This document shows positions 1 through 10,970 of a DNA stretch of 64,000 nucleotides, piece after piece. Below the pieces are notes generated by a model that saw only the letters and a program-made list of their open reading frames with translations, made no database searches and was not told where the DNA came from. Both the position numbers and the translations under genes were made by a program. The DNA is taken from NCBI GenBank assembly GCA_002964805.2, contig PUDQ02000020.1, forward strand, positions 62,001 to 126,000, read 5' to 3'. How positions within the stretch are numbered: the first letter of the stretch is position 1; the number at the start of each line of letters is the position of its first letter. The DNA comes from Trametes villosa. Its lineage: Eukaryota > Basidiomycota > Agaricomycetes > Polyporales > Polyporaceae.

Positions 1-383
1 TCGCGTGCGGTATGAGGGGGGTAGGGGAGAGGGGGAACGTACCAGGAGAGGCCGATTGCGAGCATGCTCGACGCGAGCTCCCACACCGCGACGTTCGTCG
101 CGTCAGACACCCAGTACGCGATGTAGTTGAACGTCGACCACGTCCTCTGCATCGATCGCGCCGTCAGCATTCCATACCACCCCGCACACGACGAATTGCG
201 GCGCGCGCAAGCGCGTCATGTCGACCAAGCGGTACTCACCTCCTTCGGGGGCACGGGGTCCATGTCCTTATTCGACCACCTGCTGTTCGGCGCGAACGTC
301 GACGGCTGGGGCTCGAGCACCCATGCCTCGGGGCGCGTGTACGCGCGCGCGCCCTGCAGCGCAGAGGAAAACCGTCCAGACAT
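1..383 (-). CDS. NCS1-family nucleobase/allantoin permease, N-terminal part (partial)
   Basis: Predicted plasma-membrane cation symporter of the fungal NCS1 (Fur-type) family, which imports uracil, allantoin, uridine or related nucleobases. Only the first two exons lie in the window: exon 1 at 383-240 (48 codons, starting at ATG 383) and exon 2 at 146-43. They are joined across a 93-nt GTGAGT...CAG intron; a second intron beginning GTACGT runs off the left edge. The joined protein contains WSNKDMDPVPPKERTWS and then YWVSDATNVAVWELASSMLA. This is the typical NCS1 start: the acidic cytosolic N-terminus with its conserved W-x-N-x-D-x-x-P, followed by transmembrane helix 1. The substrate cannot be told from this part. 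A cluster of GATA motifs 330-400 bp upstream suggests nitrogen regulation. Family assignment is firm; the partner substrate is open. Confidence 0.85.
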
Positions 384-563
384 AGCTCAAAGATCCAAGG
401 TCCAAGGTCCAAAGTCGATCGTCGGGCGTCCGTGTCGTGTGCTCAGCTTAACCAGTTCCACAGAGCTGGGCGTCGAGGCGCAGTACCAATGAAAGCAGCA
501 GCAGTAGCAGGGCCTTCAAAGTTCGAGCACTCGAGAAGGAACCCGTCCTCCGCTCCACGGCGG

Positions 564-569
564 TATATA
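564..569 (-). promoter_or_regulatory. TATA-like element upstream of the NCS1 permease
   Basis: The minus strand reads TATATA here, about 180 bp upstream of the permease ATG at 383. It is a plausible core promoter element if the 5' leader is about 150 nt. Only the motif itself is seen. Confidence 0.35.
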
Positions 570-709
570 TTGCGCCTGTGACCCGCGCCAGGGCTATCGT
601 CCCATGGCATGCTCCGGACCTGGAAAACTTCGCATGCGGGGCGAGAGGGCTCGCCAAGGCCGCGATGCAGCCGCTGCGAAGTGCGGGGCGGGGGCAGGCG
701 CCCGCGTTT

Positions 710-780
710 GATAAGTCGCCTGCGCTGATAAGCTGCCGCGGAGGCGCCCCCGCATCGAGATAAGGATAACGCTGGATAAC
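710..780. promoter_or_regulatory. Cluster of five GATAA motifs (candidate nitrogen-regulatory GATA sites)
   Basis: Five GATAA cores lie within 71 bp on the plus strand: GATAAG at 710, 727 and 759, and GATAAC at 765 and 775. GATA-type zinc-finger factors (AreA/Nit2 family) bind HGATAR sites and activate permease and catabolic genes when preferred nitrogen is scarce. The permease starting at 383 belongs to a family commonly under such control. The density is seen directly; regulation is inferred. Confidence 0.5.
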
Positions 781-1344
781 GCGGCGCGTTATTTCCGGGC
801 GGGGCGGGGCAGGAGGAGGCCCGACGCGTCGACGCGTCGGTGTCTGTTGGTGGCTGCTGAGCTTTGAGTGTCGGGAGGAACGGTGTCCTAGGCGTCCGCG
901 ACAGCATGCAGATCTAGCAGAAAGAATAAGATGAGTACAGCTCGTGCGGCGAACAAGAGACTCACTGGGTGACCGAAAATAGAGCACTCATGATACGACG
1001 TCTGAATGCTCGATAGCGATTCACACACAAAACACCGCGCGCCGTCACAACAAGCAGAGAGCAATCAGAGCGATAGGCAGATGTGCGCGAACCGAGCCAC
1101 TAGTGTACATAGATACAAATCCGCGCCTCTATGACAGGCAACCGCCGCCGATAATAAGTCCCGCATGAAACTAGCGCACGATAAACACCGTCCAAACGAC
1201 GGCAGGCGCAGGCACGCCGGCCCCGCCCCTGGAGCCCCCAGCCCCCCTGGACGCCTCTATCAGTCCAGGCGAGACACCGATACCTTTCTTGCTGCCGAAA
1301 TCGAGCGGTGACGGCAGGAGGTGAAAGTTGTTGACTGGACGGAC

Positions 1345-2377
1345 TTAGAGGGAGGCGCCGCCGCAAGTCTTGATCGTCTGCCCGGTGATGTACTCGCCCT
1401 CGTCGGAGACGAGGAAGGAGACGAGCTTCGCGACGTCCTCGGGCTCCTGGATACGCCCGAGCTTGATGTCCTGCTTTACGCGCTTCGCCTTGGCCTCGCC
1501 GACGGTGATGCCCTCCTATATAAAGCGGATATGCTGTTAATATACTGAGGTTTGTAAGACAAACAATGTACGCACAATCTGCGCAAGCTCGCGGTCAATG
1601 TGGTCCCACATCGGCGTGTCGACAATACCAGGGGCGTACGCTATACAGTTCCGGTAATCAGCAAGGACAAAAGCAGACGATAGCATAAACAACCGACCGT
1701 TCACGCGAATGCCATGCTCTGCCCACTCCTTCGCGGCCGCCTCCGTAAAGCCCCGGACAGCGAACTTCGTCGCGCCGTACGGTGCTAGGTTCTCGGCGGT
1801 GCGGTAGGACGCGATGGAGCCAGCACCGATGATGCGCCCGCCAGTGCCCTGCTTGACCATCTGCTTTGCAGCGAAGATGTGGGTGTTCATAAGACCGAGT
1901 ACGTTGATACGGACCTCGTTCTCGATGAGCCTAGCGCGTAAGTGTGAGTAGAAGATTCAAAGTCTAAATAGCGGAAGGGATATTACGTACTCGGGTGTGC
2001 ATTCGAGCAGGGGCTTGACCTGGGTTACGCCCGCATTGGAGACACTGACGAAGAGGCGGGGGCCGAGCTTTTCCACAGTCTCAGCGATGGCGGCCTCGAT
2101 CTGCTTAGGCTGCCTGACGTCTGCGAACGGCAGTAAGTGAGATTGTTCGATGTCAGTAGATGAATATATGCTTACCTGCGAACACGCCGATGGCCTGGCG
2201 GCCGAACGACTTGATCTCCTCAATGACTGTATCGAGCTTGGCCTTCGCAGGCTCGATGTCAGCGATAGAAATATCGTAGCCATCGCGCGCGAGGCGAATC
2301 GCGATGGCGCGGCCGATGCCCTGGCTCCCGCCGGTAACGAACGCGATGCGGTTCAAGGACGCTTTCACGGCAGACAT
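1345..2377 (-). CDS. Short-chain dehydrogenase/reductase, acetoin(diacetyl)-reductase-like
   Basis: NAD(P)-dependent SDR most like diacetyl/acetoin reductases (meso-2,3-butanediol dehydrogenases). Five exons are predicted: 2377-2176, 2120-1991, 1930-1698, 1640-1576 and 1515-1345. They join in frame to 266 residues, the usual length for classical SDR enzymes. Visible motifs are the Rossmann cofactor loop TGGSQGIG (residues 15-22), NAG (96-98), the catalytic serine in GAGSIAS (about Ser149) and the Y162-GAT-K166 active site. The C-terminus has the usual [15 protein letters not shown] segment. Intron 3 uses an unusual GTCGGT donor but gives a perfect join across [14 protein letters not shown]. 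It is probably cytosolic. The exact substrate cannot be fixed from sequence; a general carbonyl reductase role is also possible. Confidence 0.85.
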
Positions 2378-2849
2378 GTCTGAGGTTAAGGGGGTGGATT
2401 CTGGCGTGTGCGAGGGGGAAGCGGGGGTCTACGTTGACCGCGACGGTCCCTCCGGGCTTTTGAGCGTACGTTGGGACGGGCTTGACCGGTCCGCCATCAT
2501 GAGAATGGGAGAGCGGCGGGGGATGTACGCTGTCGGACCGGCGAGGTACGAGGAGGCGGGGTCATGGGATGGTGGTCGTACGCGATCAAGAGGTCATATA
2601 CGGCCGCCTCTTCCTTTCTCGCGCCCCGCACCCGCGCACTCTCGCGGTCTGGGGCGACCCCTCGGAAGTCCGGCGCCGGTCACGCCGCGCGGGGGGTCAC
2701 CCGCACGTGGAGCCAGAACGCGAGGCGGTCACAGCTTCCCCCCTCGTGCAAGGTACGTCGGAGGACGCCGCTTCGTGCTCAAAACCTTGTCGGCGGGTGC
2801 TGCTGCCTGCATCTTCTTCTCTTCTCTCACCACCATCGGATAGCGCAAG
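2378..2849. promoter_or_regulatory. Divergent promoter region between SDR and MYND genes
   Basis: A 472-bp region lies between two genes transcribed away from each other (starts at 2377 minus and 2850 plus), so both promoters must be here. I see no clear TATA box. ORFs crossing it are compositional and carry no domains. Confidence 0.5.
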
Positions 2850-4440
2850 ATGCAGTCCAGCAGGAGCAGGTACCGCCACAACCAGGCCAACAGCCCCGCC
2901 GACATCCCCCGCCTCTCCACCGAGGCGGGCATCGCCAGCATGCGCCGCAAGCTCAACGAGCAGAAGGAGCAGAAGCGCATCGCCAAGGGCAGCTGCTCCT
3001 TCTGCGGCAAAGACAGCGGGCCTGACGGCACCCTCAAGAGCTGCTCGCGTTGCAAGTACGCCCGTTTTCCTTCATGCTGCCGCAGTGCGCCAGGTTGAGC
3101 GGAGACTTTCGCCATAGGTCGGAGCGCTACTGCGACCAAACCTGCCAGCTCGCGGACTTCAAGGCGCGCCACAAGCGCGAGTGCGCCAATTTCGTGAACA
3201 CGCCCACGACCAGTGTCTTCCTCCCGAAGCCGCTCCCGAACGAGCAATACCCGCAGCACCCGGTGTTCGCCCACTGGCACGAGGACGGCGTCGGCTGCTG
3301 GGTCAGCATCGCCGGCCGGATCGACTGCGAGTATGTCCGGAACTACTAGTGAAGAGCGTCTTGACGGGGCCATGCTGACTGCCTGAACCTGCAGCTTGCA
3401 GTCCCTCACGGAGGGTATCGATCCCCTACATAACAGAACGCGCCAGGAGCAGATGATGGCCGACGGAGGGGCCGCCAGCCGCCAGATCATCCGCACCCAC
3501 AAGGCCGCCGCGCGCAGCCTCCTCGGGCTCTGCGTCCTCGTGCAGAACCGCCGTAAGGAGAAGACGCCGATACTCGTGTTTGGCTCGCGCGCGCAGGTCG
3601 TGAGCCAGCCGTCGCTGACCGCCGCGGTGCAACGCGGCGCGGCGCAGGGCGACAACCTCGTCAAGTTCACGCGGGACAAGTGGGTGCTTTTTATGAGGTT
3701 CAGGTTGCCGCGAGGCTGATCTTACATCGAACATCGAGGGCCGTGCGGGCTGCTATGGGCGTGGCGAACGACCCTTGGGACAAAGCTCCTCGCTTGGTGA
3801 TCACCCACTTCAACGGCGCAGAGGTACGCTTTACTCCCCTACTAGTACCACCCGCTGCACCTTCACATTCTCGCGAATGCAGATCAAGAAGGACGCGCCG
3901 CCCCCGGCGGGCATTAAAGACGCGAAGGAGGGCACCCTCCTCCTCAACACCGGCGACTTCGCGATCCTGCACCTCCAGTTCCGCGTCGGCGACGGCGACA
4001 CCGTCTCCAAGGACTGGGAAGCCCTCGGCGCGCTCGAGTCGCTCGTCCTCCCCTGGGTGCCCTGGGACGGCACCTCCACACCCTCCTCCCTCGCCGCCAC
4101 CCTCCCGTCCGCCCAATCTCCCCCCGCACCCCCCGCGTCCGACGCAGGAGCCAGCAGCGCTAGCGCGGTGGCGCAGGGGCGCCTTCTGCGCGCGCCGTTC
4201 GACCAGCGCGGCGTGCGCGCGCACTACGCGGACTTCGTCGAGCGCGGCGAGGAGGCGTACATGCGGAGCCACTTCGGGGACGCGCGCACGGACATGACCA
4301 GCCGCGCGGAGGAGATGGTCGCGGCGATGGGCGAGATGCTGCTCGGCCAGGTCGCGCAGGCGGGGAACACGGACGTGCTCGTGCAGCGCCTGCGCGACAG
4401 CGGCATGGGCGACCTTGCGGACAAGATCGCCGCGCGCTGA
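2850..4440 (+). CDS. MYND-type zinc-finger protein
   Basis: Predicted 448-residue protein with an N-terminal MYND zinc finger, a protein-protein interaction module. The pattern begins CSFCGKD...CSRC (about residues 49-68). It continues across intron 1 as SERYCDQTCQLADFKARHKR followed by EC, giving the full set of Cys/His ligands. Predicted exons are 2850-3055, 3118-3330, 3395-3679, 3739-3823 and 3883-4440. The third intron has a weak GAG acceptor and is the least certain join. The rest of the protein has no domain I recognise. A Pro/Ala/Ser-rich stretch lies near residues 335-355, before a charged, probably helical C-terminus. Partners and function are unknown. Confidence 0.8.
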
Positions 4441-5125
4441 GTACTGAGTGCCGAGCTAGGTCACGAAAAGCTGTCTCGGTGGACGCGCGAGACGGATGTA
4501 ATGAATGGCATTGAATGCTTATTGTTAGTTTCAATTTGTGTAATGTAGTTACCTTGTGCTGTACATGTATCTTTTCTGTGATTGATGTCTGAGCTATGCC
4601 TTACTGACGTTAACACTCACGCTACAACGCAACTTCACATACACATCCTACAGACACCGGCCTCTGCATCACGCTCGGACAATCTAACCTCTCGCGAGTG
4701 GACCACTACACAGCGAGAAGATCGTCGCGGACAACAGCGCCGCTTGGCAGAGACTCAGATAGCATCGACAAGAAGGACTAGCGCAAAGCATGTAATTACT
4801 ACTAGTAGGCGACTCTGGCGCACCGTATACGGCTGCGGGCCTTACAGGGGGACAGACAGAGAGACTAGAGACAGGAGACCGCGGACAAGCTGAAGAGGCG
4901 CGCGCCGCCGACGACGCACGGCGTCGCCCCCATGACACGCGGCGCGTCTGGGCTAGCATGGGCTGTGTGTAAACGTAGGCGAAGCCGCGAAGGGCCAGGA
5001 TGAAGTGTAAGGGCGAAGAGAGAGGAGATGAGAGGGGGGAGAGGGGGCGGGTGCGGCAGCGCGTCGAGCCTGCCGGGCCCCGGGGAACGAGGGTATCATG
5101 TACGGGCGGGCGACAGGCTGGCGGC
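4441..5125. other. Convergent intergenic region
   Basis: This lies between the 3' ends of the MYND gene (+) and the AA14 gene (-) and should contain both 3' untranslated regions and terminators. The part near 4500-4600 is AT-richer, as expected for a polyadenylation region. No coding exon is supported. Confidence 0.6.
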
Positions 5126-7022
5126 TTAGTGCGCGTGGTGCAGGCCGGAGAGGTGGCGCGCGTGGTGGCGCTTCTTAGCCGCGGGGGCGCCGTCGGTCGG
5201 GCGTGCTCGGCTGCGGGAGGGGCTGTCAGCCATAGCAGCTCTGGGAGGGATGGAAGATTACTCACCACCGGCGAGTCGCAGTGGGGGCGGGCGCACTGGA
5301 GGTGCTGGCTTCCTCGGTGGAAGAGCTGACCTCGCTGCTGGTAGTGACCACGGGCGCGACGACGCTGATAGAGACTACAGGCGCGACGACGCTGATAGGG
5401 ATGGACCCAATCAGCACCTGAACAGGACAATGCATGGAAGAAAGTGCGCATACATGGAGGTCTGCGCTTCCGTGGGGACAGCAGTCGTCGAGGGAACCTC
5501 CGTCGTCGGGTCGGGGTGTGTGGAAGTCGAAGTAGTCGGGTCGACAGTCGGCGCCGCTTCCGTAGAAGTGGTGGGCTCAACGTGCGTCGACGTCGGGGCG
5601 GGGGCAGGCGCTTGCTGCGCGGCGGAGGTGGTGGTGGCCTGGGCGGGCGTCGACGTCGTGTGCGTGGTGGTGGGCGCGGGCGCAGAGCCGGCGCCGGACC
5701 CGGCGAGGGACGCGATCACGCCGTCCTGGAAGACGTCGTGCTGCGCGCCATCAGCGAAGCCGTACAGGTCGTTGTAGTACGGCGCATGGTACGTGTCCTC
5801 GAACATCTACGGGGCGGTGCCAGCTCAGTATGTGGGCGCGCGTGTATGCACGCGTGTGTATGCGCGCGGAAGAAGACTGACGTTGTTGCCCTCCTTCTGG
5901 TACCAGTAGAAGGGAACCTTGGCGCCGACGGTGCAGTTGCCGGGCCTGGCGTCGGGGAGGCCGTTGTCGGGGTCGGGGCCGCACCTGAAAAGCAGGGATT
6001 AGTGAAAATGATCTTCGCGCGATGGCGAATACTGACCGGCGCGGGAGAGCGGGCTTGCCCAGAGGCTGGTTGCCGACGTCGCCGGACACTTTGCACTTGA
6101 AGGCGTTCATGTAGACTGCGATAAGAAGAGGCGCGCTCAGCCATCTGGGTTGCTACCGCGGCGCATCAACGCCGTAGACGCACTTTGTTCGGCACCGCTA
6201 TCAATCTGGTGGACGCGAGTAAAGTCAGTGGACAGGCCCGGGTTTCCAAGGGTCGGACGTACGGAATGAATCCAGAACCAGGCGCAGTGGCAGCCGCCCT
6301 CAGGGCACGCGGGGAGGTTGGGAACGCTGAAGGCGGTGTTCTGGTACCACACGCAGGTGTGGTTGACGGAGAAGATGGTGAAGTCGTCGGGCTGCACGTC
6401 ATGCACGTCGGACTTGTACGCGATGGCGAGCGCGCACCCCTTCACGTCGTCGATGCCGGTAGTGTGGTAGGCCGACGTCGGTGCACCGACGCAAGGAGAG
6501 TCAGAGCCGTAGCCAACATCACCACTGTGACAATTCGCGTCAGATGTTAGGCCGTTCATGAGAAAGACGCGTGGGCTGACCCTTGGGAGGAGTTGTAGTA
6601 GACAGTTGCGCCCTTATCGCAAGACAGAACGGTGTTAACCGTTCCGCCTGCTTGGAGGTCGAAGAAGTCGCCTTCGTTGGGCGGGTAGTCGATGTGCCCG
6701 TGCTGAGGTACCATCAGCACACCCCACGCAGGACGCGACACATCACAGCGCGCGGCGAGGGATTTTTGCGGTACTCACGAACCACCACTGGTCGAAGGTC
6801 ATGTCATAGAGGGGGACCTGGGGGCGGTTGTCGTACGAAAAGGTCTTGTCGGTCACATTGAAGCCATACATCGACGGGTGCCATATTGCTGGACGCGAAC
6901 AACATCGCGCGATAAGTTTTGCGCCTATCCGGCCGAGCGAAAATCAACTTACAGACGTGCGCGGACGCGCCGGACGCGAGCGCGGCGACGAAGGCGAGTG
7001 AGGTGGGCAGGGAGGGAAGCAT
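5126..7022 (-). CDS. AA14 family lytic polysaccharide monooxygenase (secreted)
   Basis: Copper enzyme family known for oxidative cleavage of xylan coating cellulose in wood. Ten exons (7022-6953, 6888-6779, 6702-6581, 6524-6263, 6205-6184, 6115-6037, 5984-5882, 5806-5454, 5391-5266, 5210-5126) join in frame to 443 residues. A signal peptide (residues 1-21) is followed by His22, the expected mature N-terminal His of the copper brace. Next come [20 protein letters not shown] and [15 protein letters not shown], characteristic AA14 stretches as I remember the family. By mature numbering, His121 and Tyr197 are the likely other copper ligands. The catalytic domain ends near residue 330. A Thr/Pro/Ser-rich linker and a basic [14 protein letters not shown] tail follow. 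Exon 5 is only 22 nt. The join at 5392 lies in a 27-bp duplication carrying two acceptors. The C-terminal two exons are less certain than the rest. Confidence 0.88.
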
Positions 7023-8402
7023 GGTGACCTCTGACCTCGGATGAAGGAGCGTCGGTTAAGAAAGGAGCGGCGGGGCCCGCGGCGGGCAAGGAAGGTGGTG
7101 GGAGGGGAGAGGAGAGGAGGGAGAGATACTGTTCGACGGCGGCGGAGGGAGGCCGGGTGTTTGTATGGGCGCGCGCGGAGTCCATAAGTAGACTGGGTGT
7201 GTTCGCTACTTAATTAATCGCCAATCGGCCGGGGCGGGAGGACTGTATGTGCCGTCGATTGCCTTTCTGCCGCGCTCATGACGGCATGCCACCACCCCAT
7301 CCCCTTGGTTACCCTTCCTCTCCGCCTGCGCATGCATTGATCCATCACCCTCTCTTCCCTATAACGCTCGTTTCACCGGCGCACGCTGGCAGGAGCTGAC
7401 TTGATGTTCGCCACAGAGCACCGGGCGTGTCGCCGGAAGACACACATCGTCCGACGTGCCAATCAGAGGAGTTCCGGCAGCGTCGTAGATGCGAGGCTGA
7501 CCGCAGAAGCTTGACAAGCTTCAACTGTTTGCCGGTCGGCGCTAATCGATGACGAGACGCTAAGAAAAGTACAAGACAAGGGGCGACGACCTGGGCATAT
7601 TCTGGTAACAACTTGGCAATTATGGCAAGGCCACGGCGAGCTTGAGTAGTATGTGTTACCTGGTGTATACAGTATACCACAGGTAGGAATCACTGCCACG
7701 ATGAGGCCGATTAGGTCAACGCATGGCATTGACGGCCACTTTGAACCTGCGCGCGAAATTAGCGACACGATCACAGCATCTTGATATCTTGGACGCCGGA
7801 CAAGCCACGCGAAATCTGCAGAGTGCCCCAGGCACAGTGGGGTACTCATGTCGCGGTAACGTCAGGCCCTGCAATTGGTCGACATCGCGCTTCGCGAAGT
7901 CGCTGTCATATCTTCAGGATACACAACCCAATACTTACCATGATGAGTCGCATACTGACATTACGCGGGTTCCGAGATCTTGCAACAGCAAGCTTCCACT
8001 CGAAGTTACGGCGAAAGCAGCGTTAAACAACACAAAGACAAGCCCCATGAAGTGGTCGAATTCATATCTCTGGACGTGTCGCGCGGATGAGATGGCGCGA
8101 TATGCATATAACCCCAGATTAAGGCTCCGGAATGATCCGGTCCTCGAGCGCGCGACACAGATTACCTTACAAATAAAGTATACCTTTCCAGCGCACCTCC
8201 ATCAACACACCCCCGCTCGATATTTTACCTCCAAATTCGCGCAAAGGATCTCCTGCAAGCTTCTGGTGAGCTAATTTCACAAATCTCTCCTTCAAACCAC
8301 GACAATGCCTTTGTCGCCGCCTCTCGACTCGAGCACATCCAACGCGGGACTGACGATGGCGCGCAGACGTGTCTCGACGACCTCGACGCTGTGCGCACGA
8401 CG
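7023..8402. promoter_or_regulatory. Divergent promoter region of the AA14 and AT-hook genes
   Basis: About 1.4 kb between the AA14 start (7022, minus) and the AT-hook gene start (8403, plus). A CCAAT motif occurs near 7210. A separate ATG at 8305 opens a short reading frame out of register with the ATG at 8403 and could be an upstream ORF in its leader. The middle (about 7350-8250) is moderately AT-rich and shows no supported exon. Confidence 0.5.
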
Positions 8403-10470
8403 ATGGCAGATAGCAACACGATCCACAGCCTGACGAGCACGCTCTCGTCGCAGCCCATGTCCTCCCAGAACGGCGCCGACCAGCAGCAACAACAGCAGCA
8501 GCACCCGCAACACCCGCAACATCCCCAGCACATCGCGAACCCAGCCGAGCTGCAGGCGCACCCGGGGATGCCGCCGCTGGGCATGCCCCCTCCGCCCGCA
8601 CCCCCTGCCCCGGCAGACGGCGCGAACGCCGAGCAGCCCGTGAAGCGCAGGCCCGGGCGCCCGAAGGGCAGCGGCAAGAAGCCCGTCGACCCCAACGCGC
8701 CCCCGAAGATCAAGCGGCCGGTGGGCCGCCCGCGCAAGGACGGGCTCCCCGCAGGCTCGGTGGGCCCGCGCAGGACGAGCCGCCCGCGCAAGCGTCCGCC
8801 GGGGATCCATGCGAGCGGGCCGCATGAGGCGACACCGGGCTTTGGGTACGGGGTACGTGCAGTGTGTGCTCTGCGACCGTGCTGGCTGGCGTCTCATTCG
8901 GGCGTGCAATGTCCCCCAGGCACCGTTCATCAGCGACGCCCCGTGGGCTTCTGCGTCCGCGCCGCCGCTGGGCGCCCGAGGCGTGAACGGCCGTCCGCCC
9001 ATATTCCCGATAGACCCCTCGCTGGACCATGACGACTGGGCGGAGATGTCGCGCCATCGGCCGGACAGGTTCCTGCACGCACTCGTGTCCGCGTTGGAGG
9101 CCCCGAATCCCGTCTCTGGCGCCGGTCCGAGCATCGAGGAGGCGTTCAAGTCGCACCTCGTGTCGCTCGCGCCCAACAGCAAGAGCCAGCCTTCGATTCC
9201 CTCCCTGTACTCGATCCTGAAGACGTTCTGGCTGCCGTCCTCGCCCGTCTACTTCTCGCTGACCGCGTCGGCCTCGACTGCCCGCACGCCCTCGGAGCAC
9301 CGGTTCCTGTACTGGGATCCGCAGCCGCTCGTGTTCAACGGCATCTGCTGCAACGTCTGCACTAGCCCTCTCGTCAACAGGGGCCGCATCAGCTCCGGCC
9401 CTATCAAGGTGTACGACCTGGGCAAGCCGTTCTTCGTGATTGGCTGCGAGTACGTGTGCACGAGCCCGATGTGCCTCGCGGCGACGGCGAACCAGGGGCG
9501 CAAGTTCGCGAGCACGGACGCGTCGATCCTGCGTGCCCTCCCCCCCAAGCTCAAGGACGAGTTCCCCGCGCTTCTGCTCCAGGGGAACCCGGACCTGGGC
9601 AGCGGCCCGGAGATATGGAACTGGCATGGCATGGGAGTCTCGGTCGTGCTGTACAACATGGTGCGCGCGAGCCTGCACGCGGGGCTGCGCAAGGAGGCCA
9701 TCCTTGAGATTATCCGCGCCATTCAGCTCGGGCTGCCGGACTACGACCTCGAGGCGTTCAAGCGCGAAGAGCAGGACCATAGCGCGAGCATGAACGGGGT
9801 ACACGCCAATGGAGACGACGATGAAGAAGTGGACAGCCAAGATGTGCAGCAGGTCGAGGGTGACCTGGCCGAACAGAAGGACGTGAGTCGCTCTAGCCCT
9901 TCTACACCACAGCCCGGCCTCACCTTGTACCAGGATACGCAGAAGTCTACGGAGGAGTACCAGGAGGCGTGGAACGCGAACAGCGGTGTCCCAGATCCTA
10001 ACGGCGCGCCGCCGCACATGTCTCCAGAGCAGCCTCACGCGGGCCCCAGCAACGCCCAAGACCCCTCCAGCAGCCAACAGCCCAGCGCGAGCGTACCCCC
10101 GCCCACCCAATCGCAGGCGCATCCCCCGCACCCCCCTCCGCACTACGCCTACCCAGGCCCGCAGGGCCCGTACCAGCCATACCCGTACCCGTATCCATAC
10201 TGGAACCAGCCGCAGCCGCCGCCTCCGCCGGAGCAGCAGTCCGCGTCGCTGAAGCGGACGTTCTCGATCGTGGACGGGACACCCGAGCCGAGCATGAGCG
10301 AGCCGCTGCACAAGCGGATCCGGCACTGCTGCAAGTGCGGGTCGAACGAGTGCAAGGGCAAGGGCGGGCGCGCGTTCTGCAGCAACCCGTGCCAGGACTG
10401 CGGGAAGCTGGAGTGCAAGGGGCGGAACAGCAAGCGGCCGGATAGGACCTGTGCGGATGCGTGGCCGTGA
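8403..10470 (+). CDS. AT-hook protein with basidiomycete-specific Cys-rich region
   Basis: Predicted nuclear, DNA-binding protein of about 666 residues. Exon 1 is 8403-8852 and exon 2 is 8920-10470. A GTGAGT...CAG segment at 9883-9933 (51 nt, no stop) may be a further, in-frame intron, which would give 649 residues. In order: a Gln/His-Pro tract (about residues 26-40), a Pro-rich segment, two AT-hook cores ([12 protein letters not shown] and [11 protein letters not shown], about residues 78-105), and a third Arg/Pro-rich patch. A globular middle region has spaced Cys pairs ([15 protein letters not shown]); from memory it resembles the fungal DUF6729 type. A long Pro/Gln/Tyr-rich stretch leads to a C-terminal cluster of about ten Cys containing [11 protein letters not shown] and [17 protein letters not shown]. 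The DNA target and role are unknown. Confidence 0.75.
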
Positions 10471-10970
10471 GTCTAAGTCTCGCATGGGCGGTGGTCTGAG
10501 GCGAGGATGGAGAAACGTGCGCGAGCGCACGAACTAGGTATGCAAACTATCCCGGGACGAGTTGCGAGTTTGTGGACGTCGGGAGATGCGCGCGGGTATT
10601 TATGCAAGTATCCGCATGTTGTTGTAACATTCCGGTTTACAGACCCCGATGTTGTATTAATAGCGAGTACTTTTAAGCTTGTCTTCGCTGTTTCTTTTCT
10701 GTTACCGGACAAATACACGCGTTTGGTAACTGAATCGAGAATGATCGCACCGCCTCGACGGTTTGAGCGTTGAGTTTTGCGTGGTAGGCGCCGGTGGGCG
10801 TGGGCGGGGAGGAGTGACGTCAGGGCATGAGACGAGCGAGGGGCAGACGGAATCCACCACCGCCGCGGCCAGAAAAGCGTCTGGAAACATGCGCCTCCTC
10901 CACCTTCCCCCGCCACCCCCCTCTACTTTCCCTCCATCGCTCACACAACCTCAGCCTTCCTGAACACGCC
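10471..10970. other. Intergenic region between AT-hook and DUF4112 genes
   Basis: 500 bp between tandem plus-strand genes. It holds the AT-hook gene 3' end and the DUF4112 promoter. A pyrimidine-rich stretch at 10890-10970, just before the ATG, looks like a fungal initiator region. No exon is seen. Confidence 0.5.

Larger units (their letters stand above)
384..1344. other. Intergenic: permease promoter and SDR 3' flank
   Basis: No convincing coding exon. The left half holds the TATA-like element and GATA cluster of the permease. The right half is the likely 3' untranslated and termination region of the SDR gene, whose stop is at 1345. Overlapping ORFs here are low-complexity and lack recognisable motifs. 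Confidence 0.6.

Noticed and set aside
8710..10530. 606-codon minus-strand ORF
   Set aside because: It lies antisense to the AT-hook gene and is Arg/Leu/Val-rich without domains, a GC-driven mirror of a real coding exon.
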